From assembly GCF_007004655.1 (NCBI RefSeq), contig NZ_ML660087.1:320987-384986 (forward strand): 64,000 nucleotides of DNA, written 5' to 3'. Source of the stretch: Exilibacterium tricleocarpae. GTDB taxonomy: Bacteria; Pseudomonadota; Gammaproteobacteria; Pseudomonadales; Cellvibrionaceae. This document shows positions 8,947-17,843 of this stretch, piece after piece. A program made the translations under genes and the position numbers. The first letter of the stretch is position 1; each line of letters begins with the position of its first letter. The notes beneath the pieces were generated by a model. It saw only the letters and a program-made list of their open reading frames with translations. It had not been told where the DNA came from and did no database searches.

Positions 8947-9049
8947 GTGGCGTCTGTGCGCGGGGAAAGCGCGACATCAATGCGGCTTTTTATAGCTGCG
9001 TCGCACTTCTAGTGCACTGACCAGAATGACACGTAGCTTTAAGCAAAAG

Positions 9050-9290
9050 AGTGCCATTTAATCGGTCTGTCGCTGGGTGGGGCTTTCAGAAACACGCCGT
9101 TAACCCCCGTAAGCGGGCCCAGCCCAAAGCCAGAGGCTTTGGGCGTTGCGCGGGGCGAAACAGCGCTTCGCTGTTTCCCGCTCCACCCCTGGGGGCTGCC
9201 CGACAGCATCCCTGCTGTCGAGAGTTTCTGAAAGCCCCACCCAGCGACAGACCTACCCCCGATGTTTTTAATCAAGGCCGATAGGAATAG
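9050..9290. repeat. Structured intergenic element with perfect 30-bp inverted repeats (copy 2, inverted)
   Basis: Arms 9064-9093 and 9224-9253 are perfect reverse complements over 30 bases. Compared with copy 1 the outer half of each arm differs, but both arms changed together so that pairing is kept. The interior is the reverse complement of copy 1 in outline, with the hairpins CGACAGCA/TGCTGTCG and CCCAAAGCC/GGCTTTGGG. It fills most of the 369-bp gap between the nucleoside enzyme and manD, which are convergent. The open frames inside it are not genes. Confidence 0.75.
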
Positions 9291-9315
9291 CATGGGGGGC
9301 TGGTTGGATATTGCG

Positions 9316-10524
9316 CTACCAATTAAACATCGTGCCGTCGAGCAGCCGGTTTACCGGCAGGTAGGCGCGCTTGTAGGGATGCTTTGCCGCCAGCTTTTCA
9401 TCGATATCGACACCGTGGCCGGGTTTGTCGCCGGGGGTTAAATACCCGTCTGCAAAACTGTAGTCGTGGGGAAAAACCTCATCGGTCAGCGGCGTGTGGC
9501 GCATGTATTCCTGAATGCCGAAATTGGGCACCCACAGATCGAAATGCAGTGCCGCCCCCATAGTCGCGGGCGACAGGTCGGTGGCGCCGTGACAGCCGGT
9601 GCGCACATGGTACAGCGAGGCCAGGTCGGCGATGCGCCGCAGGTGGGTGATGCCGCCGGCGTGGGTCACCGTGGCGCGGATATAATCGATAAGCTGCTCT
9701 TCGATCAACTGTTTGGCGTCCCAGATACTATTGAAGACCTCGCCCACCGCCAGCGGTGTGGTGGTGTGTTCGCGGATGCGGCGAAAACCGGCCTGGTTGT
9801 CGGCGACCACGGCATCCTCCAGCCAGAACAGCTTGTAGGGCTCCAGTGCCTTGCCCAATTGCGCCGCCTCTATCGGGGTCAGGCGGTGGTGGGCATCGTG
9901 CAGCAGATGGTGCTCGAAACCGAACTTGTCCCGCAGGTGGTCGAACAGTTTGGGAATATGGTGCAGGTATTTTTCTGTCGACCAGAGGTTTTCGGCCGGC
10001 AGCCCGGCGTCGGCGGGCTCGTAAAACAGCTTGTCCTTGGAGACCCCATAGGTCGACGGCAGTCCGGGAATACCGCATTGAGCACGAATGGCCCGGTAGC
10101 CCATATCGATATATTTGGCGACCTCATCGGCAGTGTGGGCGATATCTGTGCCGTTGGCGTGTCCATATACCATAACCCCGTTGCGGCTTTTGCCGCCAAG
10201 TAGTTGATACAGCGGCATACCGGCCAGTTTGGCCTTGATATCCCACAGGGCGGTGTCCACCGCGGCAATGGCGGTCATAGTGACCGGACCCCGGCGCCAG
10301 TAGGCGCCGCGGTAAAGATACTGCCAGATATCCTCGATCTGACCCGGATCGCGCCCCAACAGGCAGGGGCCGATATGGTCCTGCAGGTAAGCGGCCACCG
10401 CCAGCTCGCGGCCGTTGAGTGTGGCGTCGCCGATGCCGTAAACGCCTTCGTCGGTGATCAGCTTCAGGGTGACGAAGTTGCGGTCGGGGCAACAGACGAT
10501 AATTTTTGTGTCGATAATCTTCAT
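9316..10524 (-). CDS. manD: D-mannonate dehydratase, enolase superfamily
   Basis: A 402-residue enolase-superfamily enzyme that dehydrates D-mannonate to 2-keto-3-deoxy-gluconate in hexuronate catabolism. Length and sequence track the characterised Novosphingobium ManD closely: NFVTLKI-type start, [29 protein letters not shown], the metal ligands in LLHDAHH, LFWLEDA and VGEVFN, then [12 protein letters not shown] and the ending [11 protein letters not shown] 10524 gives the family's MKI start; a longer in-frame start at 10542 adds six atypical residues. Divergent from a GntR regulator, with palindromes between them that may be its operators. Some family members act on D-gluconate. Confidence 0.93.
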   Translation of the reverse strand: MKIIDTKIIVCCPDRNFVTLKLITDEGVYGIGDATLNGRELAVAAYLQDHIGPCLLGRDPGQIEDIWQYLYRGAYWRRGPVTMTAIAAVDTALWDIKAKLAGMPLYQLLGGKSRNGVMVYGHANGTDIAHTADEVAKYIDMGYRAIRAQCGIPGLPSTYGVSKDKLFYEPADAGLPAENLWSTEKYLHHIPKLFDHLRDKFGFEHHLLHDAHHRLTPIEAAQLGKALEPYKLFWLEDAVVADNQAGFRRIREHTTTPLAVGEVFNSIWDAKQLIEEQLIDYIRATVTHAGGITHLRRIADLASLYHVRTGCHGATDLSPATMGAALHFDLWVPNFGIQEYMRHTPLTDEVFPHDYSFADGYLTPGDKPGHGVDIDEKLAAKHPYKRAYLPVNRLLDGTMFNW

Positions 10525-10558
10525 GGGCTTATATAATTCCACTACCTCGCGAGTATGA

Positions 10559-10575
10559 CCAATTTCATAAATTGG
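10559..10575. promoter_or_regulatory. Palindrome upstream of manD, candidate GntR operator
   Basis: CCAATTTCATAAATTGG is a 17-bp palindrome 35 bases upstream of the manD start. The half-site ATTGG recurs at 10700 and 19713. Binding by the GntR protein encoded at 10780 is inferred from position. Confidence 0.5.
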
Positions 10576-10699
10576 CTTTACCTCCGTGGGTGTCGGTGAT
10601 AGCTGCCTGCCGGCTCCGCGCGAACAGCGGCGAAGCCGGCCTCAATGTAACTTTAGCGTTGATGTCAGCCTTGACAGCAGCCATTTTGTTTGTAAATCT

Positions 10700-10724
10700 A
10701 ATTGGTAAGGCTACATGACCAATT
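10700..10724. promoter_or_regulatory. AATTGGT/ACCAATT dyad upstream of gntR
   Basis: AATTGGT and ACCAATT flank an 11-base spacer, 55 bases upstream of the GntR start. The spacing is wider than the compact FadR-type TGGTnnnACCA, so it may be two half-sites. A candidate autoregulatory site. Confidence 0.45.
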
Positions 10725-10779
10725 TTGTTATGTCCAGCGCCGTTACCAGTGCGGTTATTTATTTAGGGTATCGAATGCC

Positions 10780-11541
10780 ATGACAAAATCATCTGTCAAA
10801 ATACAGCGGTTGTACCAGCAGGTCGCCCATGAATTGATGAGCCTGATCGCCAGCGGTCAGTACGGCGTCGGTGATCGCCTGCCCTCGGAGCGGGAGTTGG
10901 CGGCCAACTTCCAGGTCAGCCGTCCCACCATTCGCGAGGCGGTGATCGCCCTGGAGTTGGCCGGTATGGTCGAAGTGCGCAATGGCTCCGGCGTATATGT
11001 GATTGAGAAGACCAGCGATGCGCTGGAGCCAGCGGAAATGGATATCGGCCCGTTTGAACTGGCCGAGGCCAGGCGCCTGTTTGAAGGCGAGTCGGCGGCG
11101 CTGGCGGCGGGCCTGATCACGCCGGCCGAACTCGAGCGCCTGGAGGCCACCTTGCAGGAGATGGTGGAGGAGAACGAGCAGAATATCCTCGGCGAGCAGG
11201 CCGATCGCAGTTTCCACGTGCAGATCGCCCAGGCCACACAGAACAGCGCCATTGTCATGGCGATCGAAAATCTGTGGGATGTGCGCAATCACTCGCCGTT
11301 GTGCGTGCGCCTGTTCGAGAAGATTCGCGCCCAGGGCGTGAAGCCGCGCATCGATGAGCACATCGTCATCTTTGAGGCGCTGCGCCGGCAGGACCCCAAG
11401 GCCGCCCGCGCTGCCATGCGCGACCATCTCGGGCGGGTGATTGACGGCCTGCTGGAAGCGACCGAGATCGAGGCGATGGAGAAAACCCGCACCGAGATTC
11501 AGCGCCAGCGCGAGCGGCTGGCGAAAACAGAGTTGACCTGA
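10780..11541 (+). CDS. GntR family transcriptional regulator, FadR/UxuR subfamily
   Basis: A 253-residue regulator with an N-terminal winged helix (about residues 9-75, including LPSERELAANFQVSRPTIREAV and the wing VRNGSGVYV) and an all-helical FCD effector domain with ADRSFHVQIAQAT and the C-terminal DHLGRVI. FCD members of the UxuR/ExuR/LgoR type sense uronates or their breakdown acids. Divergent from manD and 66 bp before a TRAP transporter operon, so it probably controls uronate or mannonate uptake and use. ATG 10780 gives the usual family length; the frame is open further upstream but lacks a credible start. Confidence 0.9.
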   Translation: MTKSSVKIQRLYQQVAHELMSLIASGQYGVGDRLPSERELAANFQVSRPTIREAVIALELAGMVEVRNGSGVYVIEKTSDALEPAEMDIGPFELAEARRLFEGESAALAAGLITPAELERLEATLQEMVEENEQNILGEQADRSFHVQIAQATQNSAIVMAIENLWDVRNHSPLCVRLFEKIRAQGVKPRIDEHIVIFEALRRQDPKAARAAMRDHLGRVIDGLLEATEIEAMEKTRTEIQRQRERLAKTELT

Positions 11542-11607
11542 GGCCGATCGCGACAGCAACCACGGCCGGGTACTCTGCCGTCACAAAAACCATAACAAGA
11601 GTAGACT

Positions 11608-12633
11608 GTGAGCGAACGACGACATAACCCGACCGTAACAATGGCGATCCGGCCTGTTGCAGTGCTGACTTGCCTGTTGTGTGTGCTGGCATTGTTGAGT
11701 GCCGGCTGTACCGACTCCAGCGCCGTGCGCCGCATCAAACTGGCTCACGGTCTCGATACTTCCCACCCCGTGCACAAGGGCATGGAATATCTCGCCGCGC
11801 GGGCGGCCGAGAAGTCCGCCGGTCAGCTTATTGTCGAAATCTATCCCAGCCAGCAACTGGGCACCGAGCGCCAGACCCTGGAGTTATTGCAAATCGGCAG
11901 TATCGGTATGACCAAGGTCTCGGCAGCGGTGCTGGAAAATTTTGCCCCCAACCTAAAAGTATTCAGTCTGCCGTATATTTTTAACGATCGCGCCCACAGC
12001 TTTGCTGTGCTCGACGGCCCTATCGGCAAGGAGCTGTTATTGCAGCCGCAACGCTACTGGCTCAGGGGACTGACGTATTACGACGCCGGCAGTCGCAGTT
12101 TTTACACCAAAGGGCGTCCCGTGCGCACCCCGGATGATTTGGCCGGTTTAAAGATTCGGGTGCAGCCGAGCGTCACCGCCATGGATATGGTGCGTGCCTT
12201 CGGCGGTTCGCCGACGCCGATCGCCTGGGGCGAACTTTACACCTCGCTGCAGCAGGGCGTGGTCGATGGTGCCGAGAACAATCCGCCCAGCTTTTATCTC
12301 TCGCGCCACTACGAGGTGTGTAAATACTACAGTTTAAACGAGCACACCCAGGTGCCCGACGTGCTGTTGATCAGTACCATTATCTGGGAGCGCCTGAGCC
12401 CCCAGGAACAGGACTGGTTGCAGGCGGCGGCGGATGAGTCGGCGGTGTACCAGCGCCGCTTGTGGGCGGAATCGGAACGTGAATCACTGGCCGCGGTAGC
12501 CGCCGCCGGTGTGGAAATACTGCGGCCGGACCCGCAGCCGTTTGCCGATAAAGTAAAGGCGTTGTTCGCCGAATATGAGAAGGACCCGGAGTTGTCCGAG
12601 CTGATCCGGCGCATCAGGGAGTTCGGTTCGTGA
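11608..12633 (+). CDS. TRAP transporter substrate-binding lipoprotein (DctP family)
   Basis: A periplasmic solute-binding protein, 341 aa, with the DctP fold: KLAHGLDTSHPVHKGMEYLA, ELLQIGSIGMTKVSAAVLENFAP, the ligand-gripping Arg in GLKIRVQPS, and VDGAENNPPSF. The signal peptide ends in the lipobox LLSAGC, so it is probably lipidated, which is uncommon for DctP proteins. GTG 11608 follows AAGAG; ATG 11641 is an in-frame alternative that leaves a compact signal peptide. It overlaps the small permease gene by 4 bases (GTGA). Ligand is inferred to be a hexuronate or aldonate from the ManD/GntR context. Confidence 0.92.
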   Translation: MSERRHNPTVTMAIRPVAVLTCLLCVLALLSAGCTDSSAVRRIKLAHGLDTSHPVHKGMEYLAARAAEKSAGQLIVEIYPSQQLGTERQTLELLQIGSIGMTKVSAAVLENFAPNLKVFSLPYIFNDRAHSFAVLDGPIGKELLLQPQRYWLRGLTYYDAGSRSFYTKGRPVRTPDDLAGLKIRVQPSVTAMDMVRAFGGSPTPIAWGELYTSLQQGVVDGAENNPPSFYLSRHYEVCKYYSLNEHTQVPDVLLISTIIWERLSPQEQDWLQAAADESAVYQRRLWAESERESLAAVAAAGVEILRPDPQPFADKVKALFAEYEKDPELSELIRRIREFGS

Positions 12634-13151
12634 CGGGCGCCGCGGGCGTGGCCGTGCGTCTCAGGCGCAGTATCGACGCAGTGCTGGGTCGGGTACTGAT
12701 GGTGTTGATGGCAGCCCTGGTGATGGCCGTGCTCTGGCAGGTCGCCACCCGCTATTTATTGCACAACCCCAGTTCCTATACGGATGAGTTGGCGCGCTAT
12801 CTGATGATTTGGGTGGCTCTGTTGGGGGCGGCCTTGATGACCGGTCGCCGCGGTCATCTGGCTATCGACATACTGCCCGGCCGATTGGCGCCCGCCCGGC
12901 GCCGCTATCTGGATATGTTTATCAACAGCCTTATCGCGCTGTTCGGTCTGTTGGTCATGGTGGTCGGTGGCAGCCGCCTGGTTTTTATCACCCTGACCCT
13001 GGAGCAGGCGTCGCCGGCGCTGCAGATACCCCTGGGGTATATCTACCTGGTGATTCCCTTCAGCGGTGTGCTTATTGTCGTGTATTCGTTACTCAATACT
13101 ATCGACACCCGGCGTGGGGATATGCTGCATCAAACGGAAAAGGCGGTTTAG
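12630..13151 (+). CDS. TRAP transporter small permease (DctQ family)
   Basis: A 173-residue inner-membrane protein with four hydrophobic helices. The family signature WQVATRYLLHNPSSYTDELARYLMIWVALLGAA spans helix 2 and its neighbour, followed by RRGHLAIDIL. It pairs with the DctM large permease that starts two bases after its stop. GTG start overlaps the DctP stop in a GTGA junction, indicating coupled translation. Confidence 0.93.
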   Translation: MTGAAGVAVRLRRSIDAVLGRVLMVLMAALVMAVLWQVATRYLLHNPSSYTDELARYLMIWVALLGAALMTGRRGHLAIDILPGRLAPARRRYLDMFINSLIALFGLLVMVVGGSRLVFITLTLEQASPALQIPLGYIYLVIPFSGVLIVVYSLLNTIDTRRGDMLHQTEKAV

Positions 13152-13153
13152 TT

Positions 13154-14470
13154 ATGGCGTTGCTGGAAGTTCTGACACTGGTATTGTCGTTTGTGGCGTT
13201 GTTGGCCCTGGGTATGCCGATCGCCTATTGTATCGGCTTGTCGGCCACGCTGACATTGTTGATCAGTGTGCCGACCTTAGCGGCGTTTACCACCATGGCG
13301 CAGCGCCTCGCCACCGGGCTCGACAGTTTTACGTTGTTGGCCATTCCGTTTTTTATCCTGGCCGGGCAGTTGATGAACCGCGGCGGTATCGCCCGGCGCC
13401 TGGTGGACTTTGCCAAGGTGCTGGTGGGCGCGCTGCCCGGCGGGCTGGCATTTGTCAACATTGTCGCCAGTATGCTGTTCGGTGCGATTTCCGGTTCGGC
13501 GGTGGCGGCGGCGTCGGCTATCGGTGGTTTTATGGGGCCGCGGATGGAGCGCGAGGGTTACGATAAATCCTATGGTGCCGCGGTCAATATCACCGCTTCC
13601 ACCACCGGCCTGATTATTCCGCCGAGTAATATCCTGATCGTGTACTCGCTGGCCAGCGGCGGGGTGTCGATCGCCGCGTTGTTTCTGGCCGGCTATGTGC
13701 CGGGGTTGCTGGTGGGGCTGGTGTTGATGCTGGTGGCGGGTGTGATTGCCCACAAAAATAAATACCCGCGCGGCGAGCGCGCCGGGTTGAGCGACGCTGC
13801 GAAAAAGTTCTTCCAGGCGGTGCCGAGTTTATTGTTGCTGGTGGTGGTGATCGGCGGCATTGTCGGCGGAATCTTTACCGCCACCGAGGCATCGGCGGTC
13901 GCGGTGCTTTACACCTTGATACTGGCGCTGGCTTACCGCGAGGTCAAGGTGGGGGAGTTGGGCGATATTTTACTGGAGACGGTTGCCACCACCTCGATTG
14001 TGCTTTTGTTAGTCGGCACATCGATCGGTCTGTCCTGGGTGATGGCCTATGAGAATATCCCGCAGAATGTCAGCGCCGCGCTGCTGTCCATCAGCAACGA
14101 TATTATCGTGGTGCTGTTGATTATCAACCTGATTTTGCTGGTGGTCGGCATCTTTATGGATATGACGCCGGCGGTATTGATATTTACACCGATTTTTTTA
14201 CCGGTAGTGACCGAGCTGGGCATGGACCCGGTGCATTTCGGTATCGTTATGGTGTTGAATTTATGTATTGGGTTGTGTACGCCGCCGGTGGGGTCGGTGC
14301 TGTTTGTGGGCTGCGGTGTTGCGGGGCTTAAGATTCAGCAGGTGCTGCGGCCGCTGCTGCCGCTGTTTCTGGCGTTGATTGCGGCGTTGATGTTGGTTAC
14401 TTATATACCGCAGTTGAGTTTGTGGCTGCCGCAGCAGTTTGGGTTTTTGGGAGGGTCAAGTCTTGACTAA
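13154..14470 (+). CDS. TRAP transporter large permease (DctM family)
   Basis: A 438-residue Na+-coupled membrane protein with about 12 hydrophobic segments. Family hallmarks: LGMPIAYCIGLSA, PFFILAGQLMNRGGIARRLVDF, the NIVASMLFGAISGSAVAAASAIG loop, TGLIIPPSN and the second-half GLCTPPVGSVLF. ATG 13154 is the true start; an open frame reaching back to 12809 overlaps dctQ and is an artefact. The final residues GSSLD and the stop are encoded by the first copy of a 21-bp repeat, GGGTCAAGTCTTGACTAATA and one base more, that is repeated 30 bp downstream. Confidence 0.94.
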   Translation: MALLEVLTLVLSFVALLALGMPIAYCIGLSATLTLLISVPTLAAFTTMAQRLATGLDSFTLLAIPFFILAGQLMNRGGIARRLVDFAKVLVGALPGGLAFVNIVASMLFGAISGSAVAAASAIGGFMGPRMEREGYDKSYGAAVNITASTTGLIIPPSNILIVYSLASGGVSIAALFLAGYVPGLLVGLVLMLVAGVIAHKNKYPRGERAGLSDAAKKFFQAVPSLLLLVVVIGGIVGGIFTATEASAVAVLYTLILALAYREVKVGELGDILLETVATTSIVLLLVGTSIGLSWVMAYENIPQNVSAALLSISNDIIVVLLIINLILLVVGIFMDMTPAVLIFTPIFLPVVTELGMDPVHFGIVMVLNLCIGLCTPPVGSVLFVGCGVAGLKIQQVLRPLLPLFLALIAALMLVTYIPQLSLWLPQQFGFLGGSSLD

Positions 14471-14652
14471 TAGCAATTGAGGGGGTCAAGTCTTGACTAA
14501 TAGTGAATACTTAAATGTAAGCCAGATTACCCTCCTCTACTTTTAGAAGCAGAGAAGTTTTAAAATGGTTCGGTCTTGAGCATATAGGAAGTCAATTTGA
14601 GACTTTAGCTTTTTGTCGCGGGCCTAAATACTATTCGTCAAGATTTGACCCC
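14453..14652. repeat. REP-like repeats in direct and inverted orientation
   Basis: A 21-bp sequence (GTCAAGTCTTGACTAATAG with two leading G) occurs at 14453-14473 and 14483-14503. A diverged inverted copy, CTATTCGTCAAGATTTGACC plus CC, sits at 14631-14652. The inverted pair encloses about 130 AT-rich bases without a gene. Such sequences often flank REP-associated transposase genes, but none is present here. Confidence 0.7.
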
Positions 14653-14659
14653 TTAGTTT

Positions 14660-14785
14660 CTCACGCCGTAAACCCATCCCTGGGGGCTTCGCGACAGCAT
14701 CCCTGCTGTCGAGAGTTTCTGGAGGCTTCAGCCAGAGCCAGACCTCCCTTCAGTAGACTTAATCGAGGTCGGTTCGATTAAATCC
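14660..14785. repeat. Partial copy of the structured intergenic element
   Basis: Matches the right half of the element at 9050-9290: CCTGGGGGCT, the hairpin CGACAGCATCCCTGCTGTCG, GAGAGTTTCTG, then a diverged arm and a CTTAATCGAGG tail. The left arm is missing. Confidence 0.6.
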
Positions 14786-14829
14786 GGGATCTATAAGCAG
14801 GTATACATACGCTTAAGACAGTGCCATTC

Positions 14830-14920
14830 GGGACGCCTGCAACTTAGCAACTTAACGAACATATGCTGCGTCGTGTAATCCCGGCGGCGTACGCTTAAGT
14901 TGCTAAGTTGCAGGCGTCCC
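14830..14920. repeat. Perfect 26-bp inverted repeat
   Basis: The arms 14830-14855 and 14895-14920 (GGGACGCCTGCAACTTAGCA and six more bases) are perfect reverse complements around a 39-bp GC-rich centre. The remaining 14921-15534 is strongly AT-rich with no gene seen apart from probable promoter sequence for the next gene. Confidence 0.85.
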
Positions 14921-15534
14921 TTAAGATCTTGTAGTTATTTCTTTGCTCGATTTTTTATAAATATTTTGTAAGAGAGTAAACGTTTTTTCTGTTTGGTAAT
15001 TATAGCTATGATTTAAATTTGCGTTGGGCTTTATTGAGTAGATAATGACTGTAGTGAGAGCCTTTTACCTTCTTGCAGGGTTTGTACAAAATTTTACATA
15101 ATCACCAAATATTTTGAACTAACATCAGCTGAAAATAAGAAATGTGAGGGCTTATTGAATTATTTATTAGCCCGTTAATCCAATCGTATCTAACACTTAG
15201 AGACTAAGCTGGGATTCAGCATGGGATTCCTTGGGCCACTAACAGCCATTCTTTTTGTCGCGGTGTGCGCTACCACTGAAGGGCGAAATTTCTATGTCGA
15301 GTTGGTAAAGTAATTCAAAAAGCGTAAATCCACTATTTGGGAGGCCACTGCTATTCCCTGGTTTTTTTGAGGTCTTTGTTTGGTTTTTTTGTCGAGTTTA
15401 TGACTAAAAATTTTGAATTTGATGAAGCTCTGATTTTTATAAATTAAAAGCCTGTGGTTATGGTTTTATTTTTTATTAAGTGTTTAGTATTTTGTTTGTA
15501 TTGTCATGGTTAAATCAATTCTAAGGTCAGCAAA

Positions 15535-16278
15535 ATGAAAAAGTATATAGCCAGTATGGCACTAGTGTTTTGCGCGGTAGCAACCGCTGAGGTGCCCATC
15601 GAGTACTCATGGACTCAGTATGAATCACGTAAGTATCTGGGGAATAATCGTTACACTATTTGTTACTTACAAGGCATGGTAGGGCGATTTGAGGGAAAAC
15701 ATGAAATAGTGAATGTGTCTACATCATTGCCTGATTTTAATGGCTTTGGGTATTATCATTTGGGGGGCCGCTCTAATCAAAATGATGTTGGTGGGTGGGC
15801 CAGGTGTTTGAACAAACCTGGTCATCGCTACGATGATCGTCGATTTCATTGGGATCAAACGTATACCGCCCCGGTGTATCTAAGGACAGCTAGAGATCAT
15901 GTGTGCTACATCAATGGGGTGGAAGGTGACTTCGAAGGCCCGGGCGAGGAGATTATTGTATATAGAGTCGGGGATAATTGGCGAATTCGCGGTCGTTCTA
16001 ATCAGAAATTTGTTACCGCTCATCCACGGTGCACAAAGGTAAAACCGGGTTATTGGAGTAGAACTTATCACTGGGAGCAAGGGCAAAGCGGTGTAGTAAT
16101 GAGTGACGTCAATAGCACCATTTGTATGCTGCAACGCGTTCGTGGCAAATTTAAGGGGTACGCCGAATATATTCGCATTACTACGCGTAACGGGCGTTAT
16201 GTTCTCGGTGGAGGCTCACGTCAAGTGGGTGTTGCCGCTTCGGCAATTTGTATTAAGCAAGATAGTATTGGTGTGTAA
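15535..16278 (+). CDS. Secreted protein of three Cys-containing repeats, unknown function
   Basis: I do not recognise this family. A 247-residue protein with a clear signal peptide (MKKYIASMALVFCAVATA). The mature part is three tandem repeats of about 70 residues, each starting C-Y/M-L/I-x-G/R-V/M-x-G-x-F-x-G (ICYLQGMVGRFEG, VCYINGVEGDFEG, ICMLQRVRGKFKG), continuing through G-R/G-S-N/R-Q and ending in a Cys about 45 residues later. Each repeat thus has a Cys pair suited to one disulfide, and spacers carry W-x-Q/E-x-x-Y/F patterns. AT-rich codon use differs from neighbours and it sits alone between repeats and a terminator, so it may be acquired. A lectin-like or adhesive role is possible but only a guess. 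Confidence 0.75.
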   Translation: MKKYIASMALVFCAVATAEVPIEYSWTQYESRKYLGNNRYTICYLQGMVGRFEGKHEIVNVSTSLPDFNGFGYYHLGGRSNQNDVGGWARCLNKPGHRYDDRRFHWDQTYTAPVYLRTARDHVCYINGVEGDFEGPGEEIIVYRVGDNWRIRGRSNQKFVTAHPRCTKVKPGYWSRTYHWEQGQSGVVMSDVNSTICMLQRVRGKFKGYAEYIRITTRNGRYVLGGGSRQVGVAASAICIKQDSIGV

Positions 16279-16322
16279 GCTAGTCGATATCATTCGTGTT
16301 GCAGCCACGTTATAGTGCATGT

Positions 16323-16356
16323 AAAGCCCCTGGCAGGCTGGTTTGTCAGGGGCTTT
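16323..16356. terminator. Bidirectional intrinsic terminator
   Basis: AAAGCCCCTG and CAGGGGCTTT form a perfect 10-bp stem with A-rich and T-rich flanks, placed between two convergent genes. It can end transcripts from both sides. Confidence 0.85.
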
Positions 16357-16375
16357 GTTCGACAGATCAAGCCCC

Positions 16376-17803
16376 TCAATACCGCAGCTTTACCGGTTTT
16401 TCAGTAAATTTGATATCGACAACCTCTTGTGTAAGACCGTTAATCTGCACATTGTCAAAGCTCAGGTTCTCGATATCCCTGATCTGCATGGGAATCTCTG
16501 CACGGCCGATGATGACATCTTCCAGAGCGATATTGCGCACTGGTGCCCGGGGGTGGCCGATAATATGCAGACCCACCCGCGCCTCGCGGCAGTTCACGTT
16601 CCGTATCGACACATTTTCAAAGCGCGGCGGGTGGTTGCCGCCGCGGTAACCGTGATAGTCGTTGGTGAAGATAATGACAGAGGCAGCTCGCTCCGCCTGG
16701 ATATCGCGTATATGGATATTGCTGATATTCCCCCCACGATCCAGGTTGCTCTTGAAATAGAGGGCGTGGTTGGAACGGGGGATTTTATAATTTTCGACAT
16801 AGACATCGCTGACGCCGCCGGACATCTCGCTGCCGATGGCCATACCGCCGCCGGTGTTGCCGGTGTATTCGCAATTGCGCACCACAATATTGCGTGACGG
16901 TCGCCCGACGCGCCAGCCGTCCTGGTCGCGCCCGGACTTGATGGCGACACCGTCGTCGCCGACATTGAAGTTGCAGTTTTCAATCAGGACATTCGTGGAG
17001 GAATCGGGATCGACGCCATCGCTGTTGATATGGGTGCTGTTGACGGTGACATTGCGGACAATGGCTTGGTCGCAGTAGACCAGGTGCATCACCCAGAAGG
17101 GCGAGTCGATCAGTGTGGGGCCATCAATCAGCACCTGCCGGCAATTGTAAAACTGCACAAACTGCGGTCGCAACCAATGGCCGTCGCCAAACACCCGTTG
17201 TTCCACCGGCACGCCGTCATGGCCCATTTGCCGGAGTCGGTTTTTGTCGGCTTTCTGCTTTTTACGCCAGGGCAAAAAGTTCGCCGCCCCCTGGCCGTCG
17301 ATGATGCCCGGGCCGGTAATCGCGACGTTTCTCAAGCCGTTGCCGAAAATCATCGGCGAGTAGTTGTAAACCTCGGTTCCCTCCCAGCGGGTGCGCACCA
17401 GGGGTTTGTAAAATTCCCGGTCGCCGGAAAAGCGAATATGGGCGCCCCGTTCGAGATGCAGGGCCATATCACTTTGGAGATGGATCGGGCCATCGAGCCG
17501 CCACAGACCTGCCGGCACCACCACGCGCCCGCCGCCCGCCGCGTTGCAGGCGGCGATGGCGTTTTTTATCGCCGGCAGACTGTCGCTGCCGGCGCCGGGG
17601 CGGGCACCGAAAGCGCGGATATCATAGTCGCGACCGGTGATCACCGGCGCTTGAATTCCCTCGACTATCTGCTGTGCCCGTCGCCAGGGTGCCGCTGTGG
17701 CGGCAGGTATAGAGCTGGCGAGGTGGCCGGTACAGCCGGTGGCGGCCAAACCGAACAGTACACAGGAATGTTTCAACAGCTCGCGGCGGCGCAGGTCGGA
17801 CAT
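16376..17803 (-). CDS. Glycoside hydrolase family 28 (polygalacturonase-like) lipoprotein
   Basis: A 475-residue right-handed beta-helix enzyme. The N-terminus has both a twin-arginine-like RRRELLKHS and a lipobox LAATGC, so it is probably exported folded and lipidated. DIRAFGARPGAGSDSLPAIKNAI is the usual GH28 opening. Catalytic motifs NSDGVDP and GDDGVAIKSG (Asp pair near 283) are present. At the positions of the usual GHG and RIK motifs I read GGG (in TGGGMAIGSEMSGG) and YFK (in LYFKSN), so the active-site His and Arg appear replaced, suggesting altered specificity. The ATG at 17803 has AGGAG upstream; the frame continues to 18277 only by chance. Follows a sulfatase gene in the same direction. 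Confidence 0.85.
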   Translation of the reverse strand: MSDLRRRELLKHSCVLFGLAATGCTGHLASSIPAATAAPWRRAQQIVEGIQAPVITGRDYDIRAFGARPGAGSDSLPAIKNAIAACNAAGGGRVVVPAGLWRLDGPIHLQSDMALHLERGAHIRFSGDREFYKPLVRTRWEGTEVYNYSPMIFGNGLRNVAITGPGIIDGQGAANFLPWRKKQKADKNRLRQMGHDGVPVEQRVFGDGHWLRPQFVQFYNCRQVLIDGPTLIDSPFWVMHLVYCDQAIVRNVTVNSTHINSDGVDPDSSTNVLIENCNFNVGDDGVAIKSGRDQDGWRVGRPSRNIVVRNCEYTGNTGGGMAIGSEMSGGVSDVYVENYKIPRSNHALYFKSNLDRGGNISNIHIRDIQAERAASVIIFTNDYHGYRGGNHPPRFENVSIRNVNCREARVGLHIIGHPRAPVRNIALEDVIIGRAEIPMQIRDIENLSFDNVQINGLTQEVVDIKFTEKPVKLRY

Positions 17804-17843
17804 AGTGGTATTGCTCCTGAAGTAAGTCGGTTTGGGCGCTGGT

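Noticed and set aside
12809..13153. N-terminal extension of the large TRAP permease
   Set aside because: It overlaps dctQ in another frame; DctM family proteins begin at ATG 13154 right after the dctQ stop.
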